A stretch of 8,512 nt of DNA. Source: Pirellulaceae bacterium (lineage in GTDB: Bacteria; Planctomycetota; Planctomycetia; Pirellulales; Pirellulaceae). Positions 1-7,143 of the stretch are shown here, in pieces. Each line of letters starts with the position of its first letter. Position 1 is the first letter of the stretch. The stretch is taken from contig JASLRF010000485.1 of NCBI GenBank assembly GCA_030744095.1, forward strand, positions 1 through 8,512, written 5' to 3'. Made by a program: the position numbers and the translations under genes. Below the pieces are notes generated by a model that did not search any database, was not told the origin of the DNA, and saw only the letters and a program-made list of their open reading frames with translations.

Positions 1-59
1 GCATGGGCAACGCTGAATGGTGCAAACAGCAGTCCCATCCAGAGGAACAACTTCTTCAT
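1..59 (-). CDS. Start of a secreted protein (signal peptide only), cut by the window edge
   Basis: Read on the minus strand, an ATG at 59-57 opens a frame that stays open to the window edge and begins MKKLFLWMGLLFAPF, then SVAHA. This is a typical Sec signal peptide: two lysines, a hydrophobic core, and an AHA-type signal peptidase I site at about residues 18-20. A good Shine-Dalgarno GAGGTG lies 6 nt upstream (66-71), which supports the start. The mature protein is outside the window, so no function can be given. The gene is divergent from the oxidoreductase at 313. The start and signal peptide are well supported; identity is unknown. Confidence 0.72.
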   Translation of the reverse strand, partial: MKKLFLWMGLLFAPFSVAH

Positions 60-65
60 TTCTGT

Positions 66-71
66 CACCTC
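66..71 (-). promoter_or_regulatory. Ribosome binding site of the leftmost gene
   Basis: On the minus strand GAGGTG is followed by six bases and then ATG at 59. It is a near-consensus Shine-Dalgarno and is the main support, with the signal peptide, for calling a gene of which only 59 bases are visible. Confidence 0.6.
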
Positions 72-312
72 TTCGATACGTGAGATTTCGCTGCAAGGCG
101 ATGCATAAGGACTTGAGTTGCGCACTGCATTGCCAATTCAAGTGTACAACGCATTTAACTACGCATTCACTCAAATACCTCGGGGCAAGACAATCAGCAG
201 CGTGCCTTTTCGTCAAGGTTCCACCTGGTGTTTTCCGGATCGTGGTTCGTGTTAAGATGCTCAGTTGTCGCCGCGACTCTTCAAAGACTGACAATCATCA
301 GGGAGAACGCTC

Positions 313-1623
313 ATGAACCTGCCCGTAAACACAACGCGTCGCGATTTCTTGCTGGGCACAGCAACGGCCGCAGCAGCTGCTTCCATGGCCACCGTCGTAC
401 CGGCCCGTGTGCTCGGCCGCGAGGGCAGCATTGCGCCAAGCGAGAAGATCGCACTGGGAATCATCGGCATCGGTCCTCGTTGCACTTACGATCTGAAAGC
501 CATGCTGCAGTTTTCCGACGTGCGGTGCGTCGCCATCGCCGACGTGCAAGCCAAGCGACGCAAGGCTGGCAAGTCGCTCGTCGACGAGCACTACGGCAAT
601 GGCGATTGCGTCCTTTATCGAGACTTCCGCGAACTGCTTGATCGTAAGGATGTCGATGCCGTGCTCGTGGCGACGGGCGACCGCTGGCACGCGGCGGCGT
701 CCATTTTGGCCGCCAAGGCGGGTAAAGATGTTTACAGCGAGAAGCCGTGCGGCATCACCATCGACGCTTGTCAGGAACTGGCTGACACACTGCACGAGGA
801 GAATCGCGTTTTCCAAGCGGGCACGCAGCGCCGTAGCGTGCCGAACTTTCAGAAGGCGGTTGAGCTGGCGCATACTGGGAAGCTCGGCAAACTCCACACA
901 CTACACGCGTCGGTCTACTTGCCAGTGCTGGACAACACATGGCTTCCCGCCCAACCGACTCCGCCGCGCGATGTGGTTGACTGGAACCTCTGGCTTGGGC
1001 CAGCACCGTGGCGTCCGTTTAACCAGAAGTATGTCGAGGGCCGGTGGCGCGGCCAGTGGGATTTCGATTCTGGTGCGAAGTTGCTCGATTGGGGCGCGCA
1101 CACCGTCGACCTTTGCCAATGGGCCAATCAGGCCGACGACACAATGCCGATCGAATACGAGCCGTCCGAGAAGGATATTGTTTGCCGCTATGCCAACGGC
1201 GTGAAGCTCGTCATCGACTTCCTCGGACAGCCGTTCGGCGATCGCTCACCGCATTACATCACCCGGCTCGGCACCTGCCCAGTTCGGTTCGTCGGCGATG
1301 AAGGGTGGGTCGAAACAGGCGACGAAGGTGAAATCGTGGCCAAGCCAGAATCGCTTCAGAAAACACTGCCGGATGCGGCGAAACGCGTACGCGGTCTCGA
1401 TGTCTCCGCTCACGCGCGTAACTTCTTTGATTGCATGCGCTCGCGAGGCACGACTGCGGCCAATCCGGACGTCATGCGGCGGTCCCACATCGCCTGCCAT
1501 GCGGCCGCTATCGCTTGGATTCTCCAGCGCAAGCTGAAGCTCGATCCAGTGAAGGAGGAGTTCGTCGGTGACGATGAAGCGAACCACCTCCGCTCCCGTG
1601 CGGGGCGTGATTGGACAGCATAA
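313..1623 (+). CDS. Tat-exported Gfo/Idh/MocA family oxidoreductase
   Basis: A 436-residue NAD(P)-dependent oxidoreductase of the Gfo/Idh/MocA family, whose members oxidise or reduce hydroxyl groups of sugars, inositols and derivatives. The N-terminus carries a twin-arginine signal (RRDFLLG, residues 9-15, then an alanine-rich core to about 24), so it should be exported folded. The Rossmann fold starts near residue 46 with GIIGIG (49-54); acidic D77 ends the second strand. The family EKP motif is at 143-145, and the C-terminal domain has DWGAHTVDL at 259-267, where H263 is the likely catalytic histidine. Length is normal for planctomycete members. The ATG at 313 is preceded by GGGAG at 301-305 with a 7-nt spacer. 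The gene stands alone, convergent with the regulator at 1662. Family and export are secure; the substrate is unknown. It is a diverged paralogue of the gene at 3531. Confidence 0.93.
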   Translation: MNLPVNTTRRDFLLGTATAAAAASMATVVPARVLGREGSIAPSEKIALGIIGIGPRCTYDLKAMLQFSDVRCVAIADVQAKRRKAGKSLVDEHYGNGDCVLYRDFRELLDRKDVDAVLVATGDRWHAAASILAAKAGKDVYSEKPCGITIDACQELADTLHEENRVFQAGTQRRSVPNFQKAVELAHTGKLGKLHTLHASVYLPVLDNTWLPAQPTPPRDVVDWNLWLGPAPWRPFNQKYVEGRWRGQWDFDSGAKLLDWGAHTVDLCQWANQADDTMPIEYEPSEKDIVCRYANGVKLVIDFLGQPFGDRSPHYITRLGTCPVRFVGDEGWVETGDEGEIVAKPESLQKTLPDAAKRVRGLDVSAHARNFFDCMRSRGTTAANPDVMRRSHIACHAAAIAWILQRKLKLDPVKEEFVGDDEANHLRSRAGRDWTA

Positions 1624-1655
1624 AGCCATGTGTCATGATGCGTCCGTTGGAACGA

Positions 1656-1674
1656 GGCCGGTCAGTCCGGTTTT
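1656..1674 (+). terminator. Weak terminator-like hairpin after the first oxidoreductase
   Basis: CCGG (1658-1661), loop TCAGT, CCGG (1667-1670), then TTTT. Two G-U pairs could extend the stem at its base. It lies 33 nt past the oxidoreductase stop and overlaps the 3' end of the convergent regulator gene. The stem is short and the T-tract minimal, so this is only a candidate. Confidence 0.2.
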
Positions 1675-1970
1675 CGCGTGGTTGCGTCCAGGGCGCGGAT
1701 CTTGTCCAGCGTCAACCAGTGTTTGGTCAAGGCCCTGCGTCCCGCTTTGGTCAAGCCGTAATCGGTATGTGGAATCTTCCCGTTGAAGACTTTACGCACC
1801 TCCACGTAGCCTGCACGCTCTAGCTTTTCCATATGCGACGACAGGTTGCCCTTGGTCAGAGACAAGGTCGAGAGCAGAAACTTGAAGTCGGCCAGATCCA
1901 CGCCCGAAAGAACCATCATGATTCTCAGGCGAACCGGTTCGTGAATGATTCGGTCAAGATCGGTCATCAT
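1662..1970 (-). CDS. Small winged-helix transcriptional regulator (HTH_34 / MarR-ArsR-like)
   Basis: A 102-residue DNA-binding protein made almost entirely of one winged helix-turn-helix domain. HEPVRLRIMMVLSG (10-23) is the usual first helix of ArsR/MarR-like repressors. LTKGNLSSHMEKLERAGYV (38-56) covers the recognition helix, and VRKVFNGKIPHTDYGLTKAG (58-77) forms the wing and the start of the last helix. Sequence and size fit the single-domain family Pfam calls HTH_34. No metal-binding cysteines or ligand domain are seen. It is second in a two-gene unit: its ATG overlaps the membrane protein's TGA (ATGA, 4-nt overlap), suggesting translational coupling. A second ATG directly after the first could also serve as start. 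It probably regulates its own operon, by analogy with similar pairs; the target is not shown by the sequence. Confidence 0.88.
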   Translation of the reverse strand: MMTDLDRIIHEPVRLRIMMVLSGVDLADFKFLLSTLSLTKGNLSSHMEKLERAGYVEVRKVFNGKIPHTDYGLTKAGRRALTKHWLTLDKIRALDATTRKPD

Positions 1971-2746
1971 TCCGCCTTCTCATTCGGTTGGCTGCCGGTG
2001 GCACAGTCCACCTGCGTCAACTTCTTCAATCGATATAAGGCATATCGGCTGTAGGCATGGCTGATCAGGCCCACCAGGATACCGTAACCAAACGCCGGAA
2101 CCGCAAGGTTCAGGACGATTGCCCACTGACCCGTGAAACCGACCGGGACGCCGGCAACGGCGAGTATGGCGTGCAAGCCATAGAGGGCCGGGAACAACAA
2201 CGCGACGTGCCCAATCATCGGTCTTGTCAAGATCCATAGCACCACGAAGCAAAGTACGACAGAAAGGGCGACAACAGGTTGGATGTACTGCGTTGGGAAA
2301 AGGCCCATCTGATAAAGCAGGATCAAAACCCCGTAACAGACTGCAAACAGCAACATGACTCCGAGTACTTCCCGCCAGCGGCGATCACTGATTTCAGGTT
2401 CCGAAACGCTGACGAAGCCCTCCTTCGCATAGAGCCGCTCGAGAAGGCGGTTCACCCGATTGCAACCCCGTGGGGAAATGAACACGTAAGCAGCGAAGCA
2501 CTCGATTGCCACAATGGCGACCACAAATATCGCGGCACTGGGCCAGAATAGTGCCATGTTGCCGCCGCGGTAGGCCATGGTTGCCACGACCACCAGTGCA
2601 ACGAGACCCAGGCACAGAAGCGTTTCGCCAACAAAGAAGACTAAGACGGGCAGACTGCGATTCTGACCGTAGACTCGCGCCCATTTGGGAATACTCCGCA
2701 GTTCTTCGGGGTGATCTGCCCGCTTGACGTTGGGTCGATCGTTCAT
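1967..2746 (-). CDS. Six-helix integral membrane protein paired with a winged-helix regulator
   Basis: A 259-residue inner-membrane protein with no enzyme or transporter motif I recognise. After a polar N-terminus (about 1-30), hydrophobic segments lie near 32-57, 64-91, 126-148, 154-173, 176-197 and 205-230. A charged loop around 92-125 (RGCNRVNRLLERLYAKEG) separates the second and third, and the C-terminal tail is basic, then polar. The start is well supported: AAGGAG at 2754-2759, 7 nt before the ATG. It is the first gene of the unit and its stop overlaps the start of the regulator at 1970. Pairing of a small winged-helix protein with an uncharacterised multi-pass protein is common in bacteria, so the protein is probably the regulator's target or sensory partner. 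That is inference; the gene is best called hypothetical. Confidence 0.85.
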   Translation of the reverse strand: MNDRPNVKRADHPEELRSIPKWARVYGQNRSLPVLVFFVGETLLCLGLVALVVVATMAYRGGNMALFWPSAAIFVVAIVAIECFAAYVFISPRGCNRVNRLLERLYAKEGFVSVSEPEISDRRWREVLGVMLLFAVCYGVLILLYQMGLFPTQYIQPVVALSVVLCFVVLWILTRPMIGHVALLFPALYGLHAILAVAGVPVGFTGQWAIVLNLAVPAFGYGILVGLISHAYSRYALYRLKKLTQVDCATGSQPNEKAE

Positions 2747-2882
2747 GCTGGTACTCCTTGATTTTGAGGCTCACGACGGAATCTGGTCGCCGACAGCCCT
2801 GCGTTTGGCCGGTGGTTGTTCGTGCCACGGTTATCCAGGCCAGGACGCGACATCATGCAAAGTCGAGATTTAAAAGCCCGTG

Positions 2883-2905
2883 TTGCAGACTAGTTTATAC
2901 TGCAA
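2883..2905. promoter_or_regulatory. Inverted repeat, candidate operator/promoter of the membrane protein-regulator operon
   Basis: TTGCAG (2883-2888) and CTGCAA (2900-2905) form a perfect 6-bp inverted repeat around an 11-bp AT-rich core. On the minus strand the core contains TATAAA (2899-2894), with TTGCCT (2920-2915) 15 bp upstream as a poor -35. The site lies about 140 bp upstream of the membrane protein start, so a winged-helix dimer such as the product of 1662-1970 could bind here. The repeat is seen directly; its role is inference, and the promoter match is weak. Confidence 0.3.
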
Positions 2906-3041
2906 ACTTGTTTGAGGCAAGGGGCTAAATTGGTTGAGTTCGTGCTGGTCGAGGAAATGCCCCAATCATTGCGCGCGTCGCTCTCTGCTGGCGGCGAACG
3001 AAAATTTCGCCACGGCGCAACTGCTTCGTGCGTCTTCGACC

Positions 3042-3058
3042 CACGGCCTACAGCCGTG
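3042..3058. repeat. Short GC-rich hairpin, possibly a degenerate member of the repeat seen at 8303-8496
   Basis: CACGGC (3042-3047), five-base spacer CTACA, GCCGTG (3053-3058). On the minus strand it is preceded by CGTCGC, much as the large hairpins at 8330 and 8451 are preceded by CGTAGC on their respective strands. No T-tract follows, so it does not look like a terminator. Confidence 0.4.
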
Positions 3059-3103
3059 CGACGCTGAAAGGCTCCGCAGAACGTGGTCTTCCACTGAGCA
3101 TTA

Positions 3104-3346
3104 TCAGCTACAGGATTGCCATTCCTGAAGCAACCTGCCTACAATACAGACGATTGGGCCCGCCAACAGGGGCACCTTGAGGACCGGCCGCTGGTTGGCG
3201 GTTCTCCTCTCATCCTGAGGATGAAGCTCGTAACAACGCCGCGCCGGTTGGACGCCTTCCAGGTCCATCGCGATCCCAACGACCGTAATCCCGTCGCCGG
3301 TCATCAGAAGAACCGCCAGAACCAAGGAATTGTCGTTCTTGCGAAC
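3104..3346 (-). pseudogene. Unidentified coding-like stretch, possible gene remnant
   Basis: On the minus strand a frame is open from just after a TAA at 3349-3347 down to a TGA at 3106-3104, about 80 residues. It reads VRKNDNSLVLAVLLMTGDG near its start and ELHPQDERRTANQRPVLKV in the middle. Codon choice is G/C-rich at third positions, as in real genes here, but there is no ATG with a ribosome binding site at its start (only an internal TTG at 3325 and an ATG further in). I do not recognise the family. It could be a decayed gene fragment, a short orphan gene, or chance; the opposite strand is also open over 3116-3355, which weakens the case for this strand. Confidence 0.22.
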
Positions 3347-3518
3347 TTAAACTAGATAGAAAAGACTTACTTAACTGCATTTAGGGCTCGTCGATTGTTG
3401 TTTCGGACGTTATTCAAGAAACCAAGAATCGAACCTTAGCTACCACGAAATGTTGTCGCACGCTGGACCTTCGACATCTGCCGACCCGGCAGCCTCGCAG
3501 TCATAGATGATTTCCATA

Positions 3519-3523
3519 CGGAG
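3519..3523 (+). promoter_or_regulatory. Ribosome binding site that decides the start of the second oxidoreductase
   Basis: CGGAG ends 7 nt before the ATG at 3531. The in-frame ATG at 3507 has no Shine-Dalgarno, and the 8 extra residues it would add lie ahead of the twin-arginine motif. I therefore place the start at 3531. Confidence 0.55.
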
Positions 3524-3530
3524 CTTTGCC

Positions 3531-4847
3531 ATGCCCCAAATATCCCGCCTTTCCCGACGTCAGTTTATTCAAGGCTCGGCTGCCATCCTCGGCGCTCCCT
3601 ACATCATTCCCTCTGGTGTGCTCGCCGCCGACGGACGGCCGGGCGCGAATGACAAGATCCACGTTGCGGGAATCGGGATTGGCAGACAAGGCAGCGGTCT
3701 GATGGGGCAACTTGCGGGACAATCCGACGTTCAGATCGTCGGCATCGCCGATGTGAACCTGCCCCGCGCCGAAGCCAACACCAAGAAATTCGGCGGCCAG
3801 TTTGCTTGCCAGGACTACCGCAGGATCCTCGATCGGAAAGATGTTGACGCGATTGTCACGGCCACGCCCGACCATTGGCGTGCACTCGTGTCGATCCATG
3901 CGGCCCAGGCTGGCAAGGACATCTATGCCGAGAAACCGATGACGTTGACCATCCTTGAAGGACGCCGCATGGCGCAAGCCGCGCGCAAATACGAACGCGT
4001 CTTCCAGACCGGCAGCCAACAGCGTTCGCAGGCGGCAAACCGATATGGATGCGAACTGGTCCGCAACGGTCGAATCGGCAAGATCACGAAGGTCGTCGGC
4101 TTCAATTACCCCAGCCCTTGGAACTGCCAACTGCCCGCGCAGACCGTGCCTGACGGTTTAGACTGGGACATGTGGTGCGGCCCGACCGAACTGGTCCCCT
4201 ACAACAACGACATCTACAACCCCCGTGCCCAGCCTGGATGGATCTCCTTTCGGCCCTACTCCGGCGGCGAGATGACCGGCTGGGGCGCGCACGGAATCGA
4301 CCAAATCCAATGGGCCCTCGGCATGGACGAATCCGGCCCGACGGAGATCTGGGTGGAAGGCACGGCGTTCGATCCACCGACCTATACGGAATCGACTGGT
4401 CGCGGACCCGGCGAAAAACGATGCGCGCAACCGACCATTCACTATCGTTACGCCAACGGCGTCGAGCTGATTCTCGACAACGGCAATCCAGGTGGCGGGA
4501 TCTTCCATGGCGAGCAAGGCAAAATCGAGATCTTTCGCGGCCGCGTCACTTCGAACCCGGCCGAGATCGTTAAGCAACCGATCCGCGACGACGAGATCCA
4601 TCTCTACAAGAGCGACGGTCACATGCGCAACTGGCTCGACTGCATCAAAAGCCGCAAGCGCTGCATCGCCGACGTCGAAATCGGCCACCGTTCGACGACC
4701 GTCTGCCACCTGGGCAACATCGCCCGCTGGCTGGGCCGCCCGCTGAAATGGGATCCAGTGAAGGAGATGTTCCCGGGCGACAAGCAGGCTAACGCGTTTA
4801 TCGACCGCCAGCGCCGCAAAGGATACGAGTTGCCCGAAGTCGTCTGA
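3531..4847 (+). CDS. Second Tat-exported Gfo/Idh/MocA family oxidoreductase
   Basis: A 438-residue Gfo/Idh/MocA oxidoreductase. It starts with a twin-arginine signal (SRRQFIQG, residues 8-15, then a hydrophobic run to about 31), so it should act outside the cytoplasm. The dinucleotide site is GIGIGRQGSG at 47-56, with D74 ending the second strand. The family motif EKP is at 134-136, and the C-terminal domain has GWGAHGIDQIQWA at 250-262, H254 being the likely catalytic residue. It shares the DRKDVDA, GKD-Y-EKP and DPVKE-F-GD landmarks with the protein at 313-1623 but differs widely in the sheet domain, so the two are old paralogues rather than a recent duplication. The ATG at 3507 is an alternative start (446 residues). 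The gene is convergent with the ABC permease, 22 nt away. Family sure; substrate unknown. Confidence 0.93.
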   Translation: MPQISRLSRRQFIQGSAAILGAPYIIPSGVLAADGRPGANDKIHVAGIGIGRQGSGLMGQLAGQSDVQIVGIADVNLPRAEANTKKFGGQFACQDYRRILDRKDVDAIVTATPDHWRALVSIHAAQAGKDIYAEKPMTLTILEGRRMAQAARKYERVFQTGSQQRSQAANRYGCELVRNGRIGKITKVVGFNYPSPWNCQLPAQTVPDGLDWDMWCGPTELVPYNNDIYNPRAQPGWISFRPYSGGEMTGWGAHGIDQIQWALGMDESGPTEIWVEGTAFDPPTYTESTGRGPGEKRCAQPTIHYRYANGVELILDNGNPGGGIFHGEQGKIEIFRGRVTSNPAEIVKQPIRDDEIHLYKSDGHMRNWLDCIKSRKRCIADVEIGHRSTTVCHLGNIARWLGRPLKWDPVKEMFPGDKQANAFIDRQRRKGYELPEVV

Positions 4848-4869
4848 TCAGCGCTTGCTTGGACAGCGC

Positions 4870-6453
4870 TTACTTCTGTTGCATTGCGACGATCGGATCA
4901 ACGCGCGCGGCTCGCCAGGCGGGCAGAAAGCTGGCAACGGCGCAGACAAGACTTCCAACGGCCAAGACCATGGCGATGTCGAGTGGCGAGTAAACAAAGA
5001 TGTCAGCGCCGTATTGCTGGCCGATGCGGTTTTCGATGTACCGGCGGACCGACAAACTGATGATCCACGACAGCCCGCCCGAGAGCAACAGAGCAAAGGC
5101 CGCGCCAAGCAGGCCCGTAAGCGTTCCCTCGCACAGCATCAACGTCATCACGTGAGAGTCTTTCGCTCCGAGCGACTTCATTATGCCAAACTCTGGTGTC
5201 CGTTCCAAAACGGAGATCATCATTGTGTTCGAGATGCCGAGCGCCGCGATGAACAGGATGATCACCGCGAGGGCCGAGATCGCCATCTTCACTTTGTTGA
5301 TCTCCCGGTCGACACTTTCCACGATCCAGATGGCAGAGTGCGCGTAATAACCGAGCGATTCGAGCCGATCGACGATTCGACGGAGGTCCGAGACGTCTTC
5401 GATTGTGACCATCGCTCCCCAAAAACCGCGGAAGTCATCCCGCACCACGTTGATTCGTGTTGCCGTTCGATGGTGGACGTAAAGGTCCATGTCGTCGTGC
5501 GTGTAGATCGTCCGCAAGAAGGAGAAGATGTCGTCGCTCGTGGCCGGACGAAAGACGCCGCGAATCACAAACTCTTCTGTGATGAGCACAGCACTTTGCT
5601 CCGTCGAGACGCCGATCTGAAAGGCCTCTTGAATCAGCTCTTTTTCCCGATCGGTCAGTTGCGTGGCCTCAATGTCGTCGATCAGGCGTTTGATTGCCGA
5701 TAGGACTTCCGCCTGTTCGCCCACGGTCCCTTCGACAAGGTCCGATTTCAGCGACTGAAGGAACCACGACACTTGATTGCCGCCGACCTGGTATTCGGCT
5801 TTGAGTTTGAGACCAACCAGCTCTTGCAACTGGCGGTCGCTGCGGAAGCCCAATTGGTACGCCGTGTATTCGCTGATCAGGACACCGTCGGTCTCAGATT
5901 CGTGCAGAGTGCTTCCGGCGATGATCCGTGGTTTCAGTTGTGCGTCGAACAGAGAGATGCCGCGTGTGAATCCCGGCAGGGCCAGAACATCCTGTTTTTT
6001 GGCAGCATCCTTCGAGTCCACAGCTAACGGTACGAGAGTCATTTGGCACTGCAACAGGGTCGTCGGCACAACTTCCCTGACACCTTCGATAGCTCGGAGC
6101 CGCTCCAAGTCGTTTTGATCCATCTCGCGAATATGGCCGTTTTCCACGAGCCATTTCTGTCGCCTTCGCTCGCAAATCCGCTCGCGCCGTTCATCGCTCA
6201 TTTCGCCTTCGACGACCAGCGACTCCTCAGGAACCTGAATATCCGGTTCATAGCTCGGGCGAATCGTCATTTTACGAACATCTTCGGACTCGTTGATGAT
6301 CGATTGCAGCCCGATGCTGGCACCCCGTGTGCCGGCAAAGGTCAAGATCAGTAGAACGCTGCTTATTACTACGCCGAGCAGATTCATTGCAGTGCGCAAT
6401 TTGCGAGTCCACAGATTGTGGAAGGCCATGCCGCTGATGTCGCGAATCTTCAT
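4870..6453 (-). CDS. ABC transporter permease, FtsX/MacB type
   Basis: A 527-residue permease with MacB/FtsX topology: one N-terminal membrane helix (about 22-42), a large extracytoplasmic domain (about 45-380), and three C-terminal helices (about 391-413, 437-467 and 491-513). The cytoplasmic stretch ERTPEFGIMKSLGA (417-430) and the C-terminus PAWRAARVDPIVAM (511-524) are hallmarks of the family, which works mechanically to move lipoproteins, peptides or toxins rather than by a classic channel. The extracytoplasmic domain is long for the family and contains a very charged segment (SDERRERICERRRQKW, about 85-100). The gene lies 15 nt downstream of the ATPase, its obvious partner. No strong Shine-Dalgarno precedes its ATG, so coupling to the ATPase is likely. 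Cargo is unknown, and no MacA-like adaptor is in the window. Confidence 0.93.
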   Translation of the reverse strand: MKIRDISGMAFHNLWTRKLRTAMNLLGVVISSVLLILTFAGTRGASIGLQSIINESEDVRKMTIRPSYEPDIQVPEESLVVEGEMSDERRERICERRRQKWLVENGHIREMDQNDLERLRAIEGVREVVPTTLLQCQMTLVPLAVDSKDAAKKQDVLALPGFTRGISLFDAQLKPRIIAGSTLHESETDGVLISEYTAYQLGFRSDRQLQELVGLKLKAEYQVGGNQVSWFLQSLKSDLVEGTVGEQAEVLSAIKRLIDDIEATQLTDREKELIQEAFQIGVSTEQSAVLITEEFVIRGVFRPATSDDIFSFLRTIYTHDDMDLYVHHRTATRINVVRDDFRGFWGAMVTIEDVSDLRRIVDRLESLGYYAHSAIWIVESVDREINKVKMAISALAVIILFIAALGISNTMMISVLERTPEFGIMKSLGAKDSHVMTLMLCEGTLTGLLGAAFALLLSGGLSWIISLSVRRYIENRIGQQYGADIFVYSPLDIAMVLAVGSLVCAVASFLPAWRAARVDPIVAMQQK

Positions 6454-6468
6454 TTGCTGCCGTCGCCG

Positions 6469-7143
6469 TCAATCTGTTGGTATCAGTTTTCCATCGGACA
6501 AAGTAACGACCCGCGTCACACATCGTCGAGCCAGTTCGCGGTCGTGCGTGACGAGCACCATCGTTGAGTTAGTTTCTGCAGTGACATCGAGAATCAACTG
6601 AGTGACTTGATCCGCTGTCCTGGAGTCGATGTTGCCGGTCGGTTCGTCCGCCAGCAAGACGGGTGGCCGATTGATGATCGCTCGCGCGATCGCGACTCGT
6701 TGCTGTTCGCCGCCAGAGAGCTGAAACGGACGATGGTGCATGCGCTCAGACAGGCCGACTCGCTCGAGGCAGTCTCGGGCGGCTTCCCGGCGTTGCCTTT
6801 GCCTCACCCCGGCTAGAATGAGCGGCAACTCTACATTTTGCAGCGCCGTTCGGTGCGGCAGCAGTTGAAACGATTGAAAGACGACGCCTATGTTGTGAAG
6901 CCGGTACTTCGCCAGTTGCCCAGGCTTCAACGCCTGGAGCTGCTCGCCGCCCACTTGCAATGACCCTGCCGATGGCCGATCGAGCCCAGCCAGCAAATTG
7001 AGCAGCGTTGTCTTGCCCGAACCAGATCTGCCAAGCAGTGCAACTCGTTCGCCTGGCGCGATCTCCAAGTCAACTCCTGCGAGCGCGATCACGCGATTTG
7101 CATCAGTACCAAAGCACTTTGAGATTCCTCGAGCAACGATCAT
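6469..7143 (-). CDS. ABC transporter ATP-binding protein, LolD/MacB type
   Basis: A 224-residue complete ABC ATPase that powers the permease encoded just downstream. Visible motifs, in order: Walker A GRSGSGKT (38-45), Q-loop Q90, signature LSGGEQQ (142-148), Walker B VLLADE (162-167), D-loop NIDS (171-174) and H-loop H200. The form [10 protein letters not shown] and the length match the LolD/MacB/FtsE group. The start at 7143 is the only ATG/GTG/TTG between the upstream in-frame stop and the conserved IVARGISK beginning, but it has no Shine-Dalgarno, so initiation may be SD-independent, as is common in planctomycetes. A weak promoter-like pair lies upstream on the minus strand: TTCATC (7295-7290), 17 bp, TACAAT (7272-7267). 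First gene of a two-gene operon with the permease. Confidence 0.95.
   Translation of the reverse strand: MIVARGISKCFGTDANRVIALAGVDLEIAPGERVALLGRSGSGKTTLLNLLAGLDRPSAGSLQVGGEQLQALKPGQLAKYRLHNIGVVFQSFQLLPHRTALQNVELPLILAGVRQRQRREAARDCLERVGLSERMHHRPFQLSGGEQQRVAIARAIINRPPVLLADEPTGNIDSRTADQVTQLILDVTAETNSTMVLVTHDRELARRCVTRVVTLSDGKLIPTD

Larger units (their letters stand above)
2747..3530. other. Long gene-poor intergenic region
   Basis: About 780 bases separate the divergent membrane-protein and second oxidoreductase genes. The interval holds the membrane protein's ribosome binding site (2754-2759), a 23-nt inverted repeat with AT-rich core (2883-2905), a GC-rich hairpin (3042-3058), and a coding-like but unidentified minus-strand stretch (3104-3346). 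The last ~170 bases before the oxidoreductase are more AT-rich, but I see no convincing -35/-10 pair there. No RNA gene was recognised. Confidence 0.6.

Noticed and set aside
149..167. ACGCATT repeated twice 12 bp apart in the left divergent region
   Set aside because: Seven-base repeats of this kind arise by chance; no promoter boxes with good spacing could be tied to them.
17..316. 99-codon plus-strand open frame at the left edge
   Set aside because: It overlaps a well-supported minus-strand start and its ribosome binding site, has no domain-like content, and runs into the real oxidoreductase start.
298..897. Long minus-strand open frame antisense to the first oxidoreductase
   Set aside because: A shadow of a GC-rich gene: the sense frame has a signal peptide, cofactor motif and EKP motif, the antisense has none.
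3116..3355. Plus-strand open frame opposite the coding-like stretch
   Set aside because: Shares the same bases but looks more like an antisense shadow; neither strand has start signals, so it is mentioned only as an ambiguity.
4158..4709. Minus-strand open frame antisense to the second oxidoreductase (likewise 3501-4130)
   Set aside because: Shadow frames with no recognisable motif; the sense frame is a clear family member.
4849..4871. Two CAGCGCTT copies between the convergent oxidoreductase and permease stops, as a possible bidirectional terminator
   Set aside because: AGCGCT is self-complementary, so a 6-bp stem with a 9-nt loop can form, but no T-tract follows on either strand and one copy overlaps the permease stop codon.
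4855..5703. 282-codon plus-strand open frame antisense to the permease
   Set aside because: Composition dominated by Asp, Arg and His as in antisense shadows, whereas the minus strand encodes a complete FtsX/MacB permease.
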